Below, piece by piece: positions 22,574 to 30,623 of a stretch of DNA of 36,276 nucleotides; the first letter of the stretch is position 1; every line of letters starts with the position of its first letter. Position numbers and translations under genes: made by a program. The notes below the pieces were generated by a model. That model made no database searches. It worked only from the letters and a program-made list of their open reading frames with translations, and was not told the DNA's origin. The stretch comes from a virus: positions 1-36,276 of IMG/VR virus record IMGVR_UViG_3300042696_000147. The stretch is one strand, 5' to 3'.

Positions 22574-25159
22574 TTACGACCGGTAGGCCGCTAGTGCTTT
22601 CTTTCCAATCACGTCCAGAAGCGTTGCGGTGGTGCCAATGGTGTCTGGAGAGGTCACGATACGATCGTCGATGGACTTCTTGCCGAAGACAGCATCGATG
22701 ACTTTGCCAGTTTCGGTTTTCATTTCACCAGTCATGACTTCAGAGAACACCGTCTTCATCTGGTTACAGAACACGCCTTTATCGCCCACACCAGCCGCCA
22801 CATCGGCAGTGATGTAAATGCGGATCGCGGCCGTATCCAATTGAAGCGGATCACCATCGACACGGAAGCCTTCGTCGACGCTACCAGTAAAGGCCTTCTT
22901 ACCAGCAGCCTTGTTGCGACGTGCCATCTCACGGTCCGACGCTGAAGCCAGTGCTCGCAAGGAGTCCGACATGTCTTCTTTGTCACCGTGGTAGAATACT
23001 TCAATGCGTTCGATGACGCCCTTGGCTTTGGCTTGCGGCGATTGACCACCCATCACACGCAGTGTGTCGAGCGATTCCTCGTCAAACAGACCAGAGTTGG
23101 CGGTGACGGCATCTTCAATTATGCATAAAATATCCTCGGGCTCCACGTTCTGACCGATCTTGGCCAGTTTGCGAACCGATTGATCGAAGTTCACCACAAT
23201 GGTTTTCACCTTCGTGGCTTTCGTCGACAAGAGTTCAGCCACACGCGGGGAAATGCTCGACGCGTCTTCCAGCGTTTGCGTCGATTCCAGCAGCACAGTT
23301 TTCACCATGATACCGGCTTTCCAGATCACGTTGCTCGGGTTCAGGATGTCTTTCTCGAAGAAGCCATCGTTGTAGCAAATGACATCGCCTTCCTTGAACT
23401 TTTGACCGACCCGCATTTCGGACACGACATTGTGCGGAATCGTCAGACCCGCTGCGTTGCCGAAACGACGACCCAGTTCAAAGCCCTTGGTTTCGCCATC
23501 ATCGTACTGAACAACAATCCCTTCTTCACTGACTGACACGACTTTACCCGGCTTCTTGGCCGTCATGGCAAACAGATCGCTCGTACGGTGCGGAACGACT
23601 TGCTCGTAACCAGTGCGCACAGGCGACTGCCGGTAACCCTTGCAGGCAATCCCGTGACCATGTTGAATACCCACGAAGTTCACACGTTTCGGGTCATCGC
23701 GGTCCGAACCCACCGAGATCAGCGCCGAAGTCGAGAGCAAAGCTGTCGCGCCCGTCTCACCGGTCTTGTAACGCTTACTGATGCCGCGCAGCGAGGTGAA
23801 CTGCGGGTCCGCACTCGTGTAGGTATTGATGGCCACGTCCGAGGAGTCCACAGTCGATTCGGAAATCGTTCCCATGTCATTCGGATGGTACAGTCGCGTA
23901 TGTTTGACCATGCTGCGGCTGCTACGACCGCCCGTGCCGTTATACGTCACGGCTTCCATTTCCTTCAGGTTTTGGATCGGGTTGATTTCGTTGACAATCG
24001 CAATCGACGGATCTTGGGCGATGTTCTTCCAGACCGCGTATGGATGCAAATCGATCGGCAGTTTGGATTTGCCAGCACGGCCTGCGTGCGCGCGCACCGA
24101 GCGCACCATCTCCGAATACACAGCACCTGCCATCCGCTCGTAACCCTTAATCCGCATGTAAGCCGGATCGAGTTCATGCGGGTGGTCATCCGTCATCAAC
24201 ATCGTGCACGAACGCATTAAGAGGCCCCGGAAGTCCGTCGGTTCTTTCATTTCCACCAGCAGGTCACGGGTGATCGGGTCCACGAAGAGGTTGTACAGAT
24301 GTTCGATCTCGCGCAGATAACGCACACCTGCACCACCAGACTCCAGCACGTTCAGGTACACAGCCCGTTTATCGAACTCGTACACACTGTAATTGCGGAT
24401 CGAGCGATGGTATTCGTTAAAGCCAGCCATGACAAGCGCGGCCAAACGATCTTCGCGATTGAAGACAAGCGTCTCATCGCTGAACACCACTTCGTATTCG
24501 TGCGGAGCCAGGTTCACACGCGTACCGGCTTGCACCCGACGCGGCGAGACGCCAAGAAGCGTCATGAGCTTTTCCAAGCCCAGCTCGTAACCCAACACGA
24601 CACCGATCGGGATGTTGACACCCAACACCTTCAGTTCGGCAAAGTCCACCGGGGCTTTTTCCGACGGCAAGTTCAAGATGCTTTCCAGCGTCCCGAAGTC
24701 TACCAGCGCATCCAGGTTCGAGACGTAAAGCGTACCGTCTTGATCCATGACGAGATAACGCTGACTGTGCACATCGTGACCGATGATGATTGCACCGTCT
24801 TTCTCGTACTTGGCCATCGCTTCTGCACCGAAGAGCGCTACGCGTTTGGTGTGGTCGAACGAGCAGTCGAACGCAATGTTCTTCATGTTCGCCGGCGTGA
24901 CGGTTGGTTTCAGCGTGAAACCACGGAACCCCATGGCAATTGCCGAGTACAGACGCGGCACCTTTTCCATGTTATCGAACACATCCGACGGTTGCAGATT
25001 GGTGATCGTCGTATTGACGTCGTCCAATCCCATGGCCATGATGTTGTTGCGCAGCCAGAGGCCGTAGTCGTTCACCCGCTTGGTCGAACGGGACACGAAC
25101 ACCTTGCCGTAATAACTCGTCAGAGCCACGCGGTCCGGTGCAATCTTACGGATGGGAAG
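22574..25159 (-). CDS. Virion RNA polymerase beta subunit, exon 2 (C-terminal 861 residues)
   Basis: This exon encodes the C-terminal part of the beta chain of the phage multisubunit RNA polymerase carried in the virion to transcribe early genes. Beta landmarks: RLYHPNDMGTISESTVDSSD (fork-loop region, cf. bacterial HPTHYGRVCPIETPEG), GIQHGHGIACKGYRQSPVRT (cf. ANMQRQAVPLL), and near the end AAGVGDKGVFCNQMKTVF (cf. the KLAGRHGNKG block). The open frame could start with TTG at 25171, but no strong ribosome site precedes it and the conserved protein begins before this point. I join it to exon 1 at 27110 by intron splicing (phase 0, GAT|CTT), giving 1,461 residues and the junction RKQRGD-LPIRKI. 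Confidence 0.85.
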   Translation of the reverse strand, partial: LPIRKIAPDRVALTSYYGKVFVSRSTKRVNDYGLWLRNNIMAMGLDDVNTTITNLQPSDVFDNMEKVPRLYSAIAMGFRGFTLKPTVTPANMKNIAFDCSFDHTKRVALFGAEAMAKYEKDGAIIIGHDVHSQRYLVMDQDGTLYVSNLDALVDFGTLESILNLPSEKAPVDFAELKVLGVNIPIGVVLGYELGLEKLMTLLGVSPRRVQAGTRVNLAPHEYEVVFSDETLVFNREDRLAALVMAGFNEYHRSIRNYSVYEFDKRAVYLNVLESGGAGVRYLREIEHLYNLFVDPITRDLLVEMKEPTDFRGLLMRSCTMLMTDDHPHELDPAYMRIKGYERMAGAVYSEMVRSVRAHAGRAGKSKLPIDLHPYAVWKNIAQDPSIAIVNEINPIQNLKEMEAVTYNGTGGRSSRSMVKHTRLYHPNDMGTISESTVDSSDVAINTYTSADPQFTSLRGISKRYKTGETGATALLSTSALISVGSDRDDPKRVNFVGIQHGHGIACKGYRQSPVRTGYEQVVPHRTSDLFAMTAKKPGKVVSVSEEGIVVQYDDGETKGFELGRRFGNAAGLTIPHNVVSEMRVGQKFKEGDVICYNDGFFEKDILNPSNVIWKAGIMVKTVLLESTQTLEDASSISPRVAELLSTKATKVKTIVVNFDQSVRKLAKIGQNVEPEDILCIIEDAVTANSGLFDEESLDTLRVMGGQSPQAKAKGVIERIEVFYHGDKEDMSDSLRALASASDREMARRNKAAGKKAFTGSVDEGFRVDGDPLQLDTAAIRIYITADVAAGVGDKGVFCNQMKTVFSEVMTGEMKTETGKVIDAVFGKKSIDDRIVTSPDTIGTTATLLDVIGKKALAAYRS

Positions 25160-25169
25160 CACTCCCATC
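25151..25169 (-). promoter_or_regulatory. Hairpin presenting the 3' splice site
   Basis: On the minus strand GATGGGA and TCCCATC form a 7-bp stem with a 5-base loop GTGCT. The proposed 3' splice site (after G25160, before C25159) lies in the loop, half in intron and half in exon 2. It could expose the splice site or compete with the P10 pairing. Confidence 0.5.
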
Positions 25170-25583
25170 AAAAGTGGACCATATCTTCATCCTTTCCGTT
25201 TCTCGGAGTTAGGATGCCTATCGTTTCGGTCGAAGTCTAACATCTTCGAGATCTATCGATCACGCACAAACTTCGTACGTCCTACTCTACTCGCTTTAAT
25301 CATCTCAATTGATGACCACTTGACTTTATACAAGTGTGACTCTACATTTCTGTAATAGCTTTCGATGGCCTCTGAGCCCACTCCATACATCTTAGATGCT
25401 TAGGAGCTTTGCTGCGTCGGTTATGTCTTTCAACAACGTTTTAACCATGCCTGATTGGATCATTACCCTACAGGTATTGTGCTGCGTTTCCACGCACAAG
25501 TGGTAGAAGTTGAAATTATAGACGTTTTCCCGCAATTAGATAGGTTTTACAACGACTGTATTTCCTACAGTCTGGTGACCTTG

Positions 25584-25612
25584 ATGAATAAAGAATACTT
25601 CTTACAAAATCT
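25584..25612. repeat. Right arm of a 29-base inverted repeat flanking the endonuclease gene
   Basis: This arm is complementary in RNA to the start of the endonuclease gene (27040-27068): one A-A mismatch and two G-U wobbles in 29 positions. It lies directly next to the intron guide sequence (25573-25579), so pairing would bring guide and 5' splice site together across about 1.5 kb. Confidence 0.85.
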
Positions 25613-27068
25613 AAAACAAAGTTTTGATATTGGTGTATTTCTGAGTCAAAAATAACTCAAGATTGCGGACTAGAATGTCTAATGGAATATCGAACCTTTT
25701 GTAGACGTCCATCGCTGTTTTGCATGTGATGATTTTATCATCAACAAGAAACCAATACCTATAAACTTTTCTTAGTCTTCTAATCAATTCATTTTCGACA
25801 GAACCGTCTCGAAGATTGAGATAATTCAAGACAATCAAATTACCGCCAGCTTCAGCGACAAGTGATCTCTTAATCTCATCTCTTTCCTTGGTTCCCTGAT
25901 GACCTTCATCTCCGCCGAAGAGTTCCACCGGCATGTAGTGCTGGTGACCATGAAATTCAATATAAATGTTGAATTCTGGTAAGAAGAAATCAAAACGATA
26001 TCGGTGAGGGAATAGTTGATATTCCCGGACATGTTTGATACCATATTTCTTCAAAACTACTTCGATGGCTTTTTCACCTTTCGATTCAAAGCAAAGTCTA
26101 CATCCATTTTTAGAACTAACGTGGCTATTTGGTTTTTGCCAAAAAGAACCATGCTGGTGACAGATAATTTCAACAGGTTCTTTATTGCCACAATACTTAA
26201 CTTTGCTATAGTCGTAGGTGTCGCCATGTGCCTCTCTAGCGTTTTTGATGAAGTCCTCTGTCGACAACGTGTTTTCTTCCCTGAAACATTTTTTACACTT
26301 AGATCCGTCCAAATGTGACGCTGCTCGTTGTTTAAAATCACCATGTTTCTTGCAAGTGATTGTAACTAACGATGCGGTTGTTTCTAATACCACTTTCCCA
26401 TATTCGTATTTTTCGCCATGTATCTTCTTAGACTTCTTAATAAAATCATCTAAGGTCAGCCTGCTGTTGTCTTTAACACATTTCGGACAATCAGTTTTTT
26501 TGACAGCATGCGAATAAGGGTTTTGCCAAAAAGAACCATGAGTGCGGCAGATAATTTCTACATCTTCATTGGCGTTGATGTAATTGACCTTGCTATAGTC
26601 GTATTTATCACCATGTACTCTTCTGGCTTTTTCGAGCATTTCAGATTTCCTAATAGCTCGTGGTATTTCGTTGTCACATTGTTGACATCCGTGTATAGAA
26701 CGGTAGTGTTGATCTGGAGTGATTAGAAACTCACCATGATCTGGACATGTTAGTGTCACAACCGTGTCTTTTCGAATGTAATGAACTTTTGAGTAATCGA
26801 ATTTTTCACCAAATCTCTTTTTTGATTTGGTGATGAAACGTTCGCTATTAAGCGCTCGATTATTATCGCACTTGATTCTTCCACAAACTCGACATCCAGC
26901 TCCAGATAGATGCTGATGTGCTTTCTGGTGAAATAATCCATGATGAATGCAAGTTATTGCTATCTTGTCGTGCGATAGAAAAGTTTCAGGAAGAAGATCG
27001 TAATTGTACTCTTCTGGAATTGATCCTCTCTTTTCAGAGAGTTTTTGTAAGAAGTATCCCTTATTCAT
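25611..27068 (-). CDS. Intron-encoded homing endonuclease, Vsr/EDxHD type, 485 aa
   Basis: The enzyme presumably cuts intronless beta genes to spread the intron. Residues 30-326 hold five repeats of about 65 residues, each with C-x2-H ... C-x2-C zinc ligands (C40/H43/C59/C62; C108/H111/C128/C131; C174/H177/C194/C197; C239/H242/C258/C261; C303/H306/C323/C326); repeats 2-5 also share HGxxYDYSKV. A nuclease domain follows: E332, D360 in YRFDFFLPEFN, H377 in EFHGHQHY and D397 in KERDEIKRS, the EDxHD pattern. The last 60 residues could be an extra DNA-binding helix pair. Its ribosome site is poor and its start lies in a long RNA helix, so translation should be low. A/T-rich codons set it apart from all neighbours, a sign of transfer. 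Confidence 0.88.
   Translation of the reverse strand: MNKGYFLQKLSEKRGSIPEEYNYDLLPETFLSHDKIAITCIHHGLFHQKAHQHLSGAGCRVCGRIKCDNNRALNSERFITKSKKRFGEKFDYSKVHYIRKDTVVTLTCPDHGEFLITPDQHYRSIHGCQQCDNEIPRAIRKSEMLEKARRVHGDKYDYSKVNYINANEDVEIICRTHGSFWQNPYSHAVKKTDCPKCVKDNSRLTLDDFIKKSKKIHGEKYEYGKVVLETTASLVTITCKKHGDFKQRAASHLDGSKCKKCFREENTLSTEDFIKNAREAHGDTYDYSKVKYCGNKEPVEIICHQHGSFWQKPNSHVSSKNGCRLCFESKGEKAIEVVLKKYGIKHVREYQLFPHRYRFDFFLPEFNIYIEFHGHQHYMPVELFGGDEGHQGTKERDEIKRSLVAEAGGNLIVLNYLNLRDGSVENELIRRLRKVYRYWFLVDDKIITCKTAMDVYKRFDIPLDILVRNLELFLTQKYTNIKTLF
27040..27068. repeat. Left arm of the inverted repeat, covering the endonuclease start codon
   Basis: Pairs with 25584-25612. The arm begins at the ATG of the endonuclease gene and covers its first ten codons. 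A second small inverted repeat (CTCATT/AATGAG, 27061-27103 region) lies between it and the 5' splice site. Confidence 0.8.
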
Positions 27069-27109
27069 TTCTCATTATGCGTTTGTTAGATCACACAATG
27101 AGACTGTTA

Positions 27110-28909
27110 ATCACCACGCTGCTTACGCATGCGGTACTTGATGCCGTTGGCCATGTACGTACCGTCTTCTTCCAACGCCGGCAGTTTGAAGCGGAACGTC
27201 GACGCCGCACCTTCCACTGGCGTGCAGCGGATCGTGTAGTCGTCGTACGCACCCATCACGTCTTCGACGCGTTCTTTCTCGTAACCGGTGATGGCGATAC
27301 CTGCATTTTGCAGATTCAGTACCATGCCCGATACGTCGCGATCCATCACCTTCTTGATGTAATGGGTATCGAATGCATGCAGGCTCGACTTGAGCATCGT
27401 CTTATCGATGACGGTCTTGATGTCTTTGATGGCGGGGGACGATTCGATCTTGAGCAGATGCGGCTCGATCGTGGCGAATTCTCCCAGATGCGACTTGCCA
27501 TCTGGCGCCGTGATCGTCTTGTACGACTGGGACAGCTGTTGATAGTGACGATACTGCGCAGCCGACAGCAGACCTTGGTCAGCCAACCGGTCACACACTT
27601 TCATCACACCTGACTCAGGCGTCCGGGCATCTTCGATGACGATCTCTTGCTTTTCGCCTTCGTGCGGACCGACGTGGTTCTTGGAGATGGTTTCCAGCTC
27701 AGCCAGATCTTTCGTCAGCTGAGCTTCGAATTCGTCGTCATGCTTGATATCGTCCGCAGTATCGTCCGGCGTATCCAGGTCGTGACCCTTCATGGCTTCC
27801 GTCGGCAACTTCGTTGTGGTTGATGGTGTCGAGATCACACCACTACCATTGTCCTTCGGAATCACTGGATCTTGCTTGACAACTTGTACGGTGTTTTCCA
27901 CCAGCTTCTTCGCGTCTTCCACGCCCTTCTTGCCATCGATGGCGGCTTCCACTTCAGGCGCGGCCACCGTACGCACTTGGAAGAGTGACATGGTCATGCG
28001 AAGGAACCGGCGTTGGAATTGACGCGCATCCAAACCCTTGGTATTCGCCTTCGGGTTGGCTGCCAGTTCTTCTTCCGTGGCTTGACGCCAGCTATTGAGC
28101 AGGCCCAGGTTCATGACGAACCAGCGACCCGACTCTTGGAAGATGATGTTGACTTTGTTCAGCTGATCTTCTGCCACATGGTTAATGACCGAGTCTTTAC
28201 GTTGCGCACCAAACCATTTCCACAGTTCGAGAATCATCAAGGATTCCGGCGTATTGAAAATCTTGATGACCTTTTGCGAAATCGCACCCGAACCAATGTT
28301 CAAGTCCGACACACTCGGCAATACCGTCGGCAATTTGCAGACGATGAAGTGCTGACGGTCGTTTTGCTTGGCCACGTCACCGATGGTTTTCCACACCGAC
28401 GATTGGATGTTCCACCACTTGTAGTACTCGCTGTAAAACGAGCGGGCATAATGGTACAGCTGCGGGATGAAGCCGTAGTTATACACCAAGAGCGTGTTCT
28501 GGTCACGGGTGGCCATTTCCAGATTGCGCATCGGTTTATAGCGGCGGTGCTTGATGTGGTACTGACGAATCAACGTATCGACCGCCACGGTCAAGCGACG
28601 CGGCACACCTTTGCTGTCCCCATTCGTCGTGATGTGCGCCATCTGGATCGGACGATTGATGTGTCGAAACATGAATTCGTCGGACGCCGGACCCGAGTCG
28701 AGCGGACTCATCGATACGTGGTGATAAATCGACTTGCGCGGTAGATCGAGGTCTTCCAAATTCGGCATGATTGGCGTCGTCAGGTGCTGCGCCTTACGAA
28801 TGCCAAACCGCTTGTAGAAGAAATCGTAGAAGAACATGGACTCAAGCGAGATGTCGCCTTGCGCCATGATCTGCGATTCCAATGCAAGATTAATAGGGCC
28901 TTGATACAT
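27110..28909 (-). CDS. Virion RNA polymerase beta subunit, exon 1 (N-terminal 600 residues)
   Basis: Starts MYQGPINLALESQIMAQGDI, 12 bases after the beta' stop. Its last residues, KLPALEEDGTYMANGIKYRM then RKQRGD, match the beta N-terminal signature (bacterial GxFVINGxERVIVSQ), so the chain is cut in the middle of a conserved beta region and continues in exon 2. That signature lies near residue 140 in bacterial beta but near 585 here, so there is a long phage-specific N-terminal extension, including a Lys/Asp/Thr-rich linker around residues 330-400. GAT at 27112-27110 is the last exon codon; the following TAA belongs to the intron. Without splicing only a 600-residue fragment would be made. 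Confidence 0.88.
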
Positions 28910-28921
28910 GTTGGTCTTTCG

Positions 28922-30550
28922 TTAATCGTCAGTGAGGTTATACAGGACGAGTTCCACCGTGGAGACAGCCACCGAAGAAACAAACTTGCCGTCCGTGCCG
29001 ACGTAAGCTTTCTTCTGTTGGAAGTAGTCGTCGATTTCCTTAATCGATTCGTCCGAATACGTTGCGTTACCCGAAGCCGTGTCGCCATCAAAGTCTGCGG
29101 TCAAGCCGTCGAGCTTTGCCGAATGCGGCACCAAGGAATTCACAAACGCAGCCCCGGTAATGGGGAAGGAGTGCGCTGTGTGCGCATCATCGATGGGTTC
29201 CCACGCATCCGACAGCTCTTTACGCACTTCGGATTTGATGGTCGTCTTGACATACATCTTACTCGGGTAGATCGAACCCACGCCAGTGATCGGGTAACGC
29301 GTCACGAACATTGGGTACTTATTTAGCTGGGTGTAGCACGACAGGTACAGCAATTCACAGAACGTCAGCGGATAGACATCCAGCTTACTGCGCGTTCCAG
29401 GCACTTCGTTGATGTCCTGGATAATCTTGAAGGTGCCGTCCGGCCCCTTGTAAATGAGGCCGAGATAATGGCCTTCGATCTCCAAAGGTTTGTGTCGCAT
29501 CTCTTCTTCGCCAAAGGCGGTGATGACTTTCTCGATCCCTTCGTCCGTCATGAAGCGGTCGAAGTACTGGGATTTCAATTTCACTTCTACCATGGTGCGG
29601 GTTTTCTTGTCGACGAGCTTGGCCGGGGCATCCACGGTCGTAAAGACTTTGGACAGGAAACCATTGCGCAGCAAATAGCGCGCCACCGGCAATACGGTCT
29701 TTAAACCTTGGTATAGACCGACCACCGTGTTGTTAAATTTGACCGAGCCTTCCGAACCCAAATACGCCGTACTCGTGTCCATGGCGGTAATCACGTTACG
29801 TGTACCGTTCCAGATCTTACGTGACGCCCACTTACCCATCAGGAGCTTCTTCTTACCCTCGATCATCTTTTCGATGTATTCAAAGAGTTCGTTGAAGGTC
29901 CGCTGCAGAGAGTAACGGGCATTGTTAAGCATCTCTGGATTGGTCTTGACCGACACTTCGGAAATCGTATTCGACACCGACAAGAGTCGCATGTAGAAGT
30001 CATTGATCTCGTCTTTCTCGACGCGACCATCGCTACCGATTTCCACATCCCGCAGCCCCGCCGGCATCACGACGATTTTGTTCGTCATGGCGAGATCTTT
30101 GTACTTGGCGATCATCAAGATGTTTTGTTGACGCGCATCGCTCTTGGTTTCTTCGAACTTGATCGCCTTCCAGTATTGCAAGAAGTAAGCGAAACCCGTT
30201 TTACCGTTGACCGGGTCCGAACGCTCGAAGTCATTGATGGCGTCATTCCAGAGAGCATATTCAGTGCCTGCCATGATGCCGCCATACAGCCGCTTCAATT
30301 GGAGCAGGGCATTGTAAATCACCGGGTGAAAGACCGGGACCTTGATGTCGATGTAGGAAAAACGCTGGCTGCGCTTCTCATCGCCGACCCGACCGAAGAT
30401 GCTCACGCTGAACAAACCATCATCGTGAAATTGAGTACTACCAGCACCTTCGAAGATGTCGAGCGATCGAACCGGTCGCAACCCTTGCAAAACGTTGGCG
30501 TTCAAATCGAGAACGCTCACGTTAAAGGGGATTTCAGAACGGGCTACCAT
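28922..30550 (-). CDS. Virion RNA polymerase beta' subunit, N-terminal part
   Basis: A 542-aa chain starting MVARSEIPFNVSVLDLNANV after AAGGAA. Conserved beta' landmarks in order: DGLFSVSIFGRVGDEKRSQR (where bacteria carry the zinc ribbon, here without cysteines), PAGLRDVEIGSDGRVEKDEI (cf. PPDLRP...SDLN), the LLMGKWASRKIWNGTRNVIT block (cf. LLGKRVDYSGRSVI), and the catalytic ADFDGD with D486, D488 and D490 that bind Mg2+. The chain ends about 50 residues later, so the rest of beta' must be another gene outside the window, as in phiKZ (gp180 with other beta' pieces, from memory). It is the first gene of the minus-strand polymerase operon. Confidence 0.92.
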   Translation of the reverse strand: MVARSEIPFNVSVLDLNANVLQGLRPVRSLDIFEGAGSTQFHDDGLFSVSIFGRVGDEKRSQRFSYIDIKVPVFHPVIYNALLQLKRLYGGIMAGTEYALWNDAINDFERSDPVNGKTGFAYFLQYWKAIKFEETKSDARQQNILMIAKYKDLAMTNKIVVMPAGLRDVEIGSDGRVEKDEINDFYMRLLSVSNTISEVSVKTNPEMLNNARYSLQRTFNELFEYIEKMIEGKKKLLMGKWASRKIWNGTRNVITAMDTSTAYLGSEGSVKFNNTVVGLYQGLKTVLPVARYLLRNGFLSKVFTTVDAPAKLVDKKTRTMVEVKLKSQYFDRFMTDEGIEKVITAFGEEEMRHKPLEIEGHYLGLIYKGPDGTFKIIQDINEVPGTRSKLDVYPLTFCELLYLSCYTQLNKYPMFVTRYPITGVGSIYPSKMYVKTTIKSEVRKELSDAWEPIDDAHTAHSFPITGAAFVNSLVPHSAKLDGLTADFDGDTASGNATYSDESIKEIDDYFQQKKAYVGTDGKFVSSVAVSTVELVLYNLTDD

Positions 30551-30623
30551 TTATCTTATTCCTTGAAGAAACGTAAAACTATGAAGGGGTCACTATTGAC
30601 CCATCCACTAGGAGTGTATTGTC
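30551..30623. promoter_or_regulatory. Divergent promoter gap, polymerase versus giant tail gene
   Basis: A 73-base gap with a TATG at 30580-30583 on the plus strand and a hairpin GGGTCA-CTAT-TGACCC (30587-30602) just before the AGGAG ribosome site of the giant gene. The hairpin would lie in the mRNA leader. Confidence 0.45.

Larger units (their letters stand above)
25160..27109 (-). mobile_element. Group I intron with endonuclease gene, in the RNA polymerase beta gene
   Basis: 1,950 bases on the minus strand. Core elements: P at 25537-25529 (AATTGCGGG), Q at about 25418-25404 (ACGCAGCAAAGCTCC), R at 25377-25363 (GCTCAGAGGCCATCG), S at 25187-25176 (AAGATATGGTCC). P7 forms between GGCCAT (25370-25365) and ATGGTC (25182-25177). 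P1 pairs exon TGGTGAT (27116-27110) with GTCACCA (25579-25573), the exon's last U facing G. A 7-bp P2 hairpin (25572-25554) and a GC hairpin with GGAA loop near 25480-25495 follow. The intron's first three bases are TAA, so unspliced RNA stops at once. Exon 2 starting CTT pairs with AAG next to the guide (P10). The exact 3' site has two in-frame alternatives (after 25169 or 25166). Confidence 0.9.

Noticed and set aside
25455-25655. 66-codon plus-strand frame containing MNKEYFLQNLKQ, like the endonuclease N-terminus
   Set aside because: It is the reverse arm of the inverted repeat that pairs with the endonuclease start; it has no ribosome site and overlaps the intron core.
22574-28909. Split intein or independently translated halves as the explanation for the broken beta gene
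   Set aside because: Neither half carries intein motifs (no Cys-start splicing block after RGD, no HN-C/S end before LPIRK), while group I core elements and exon-guide pairing are clear.
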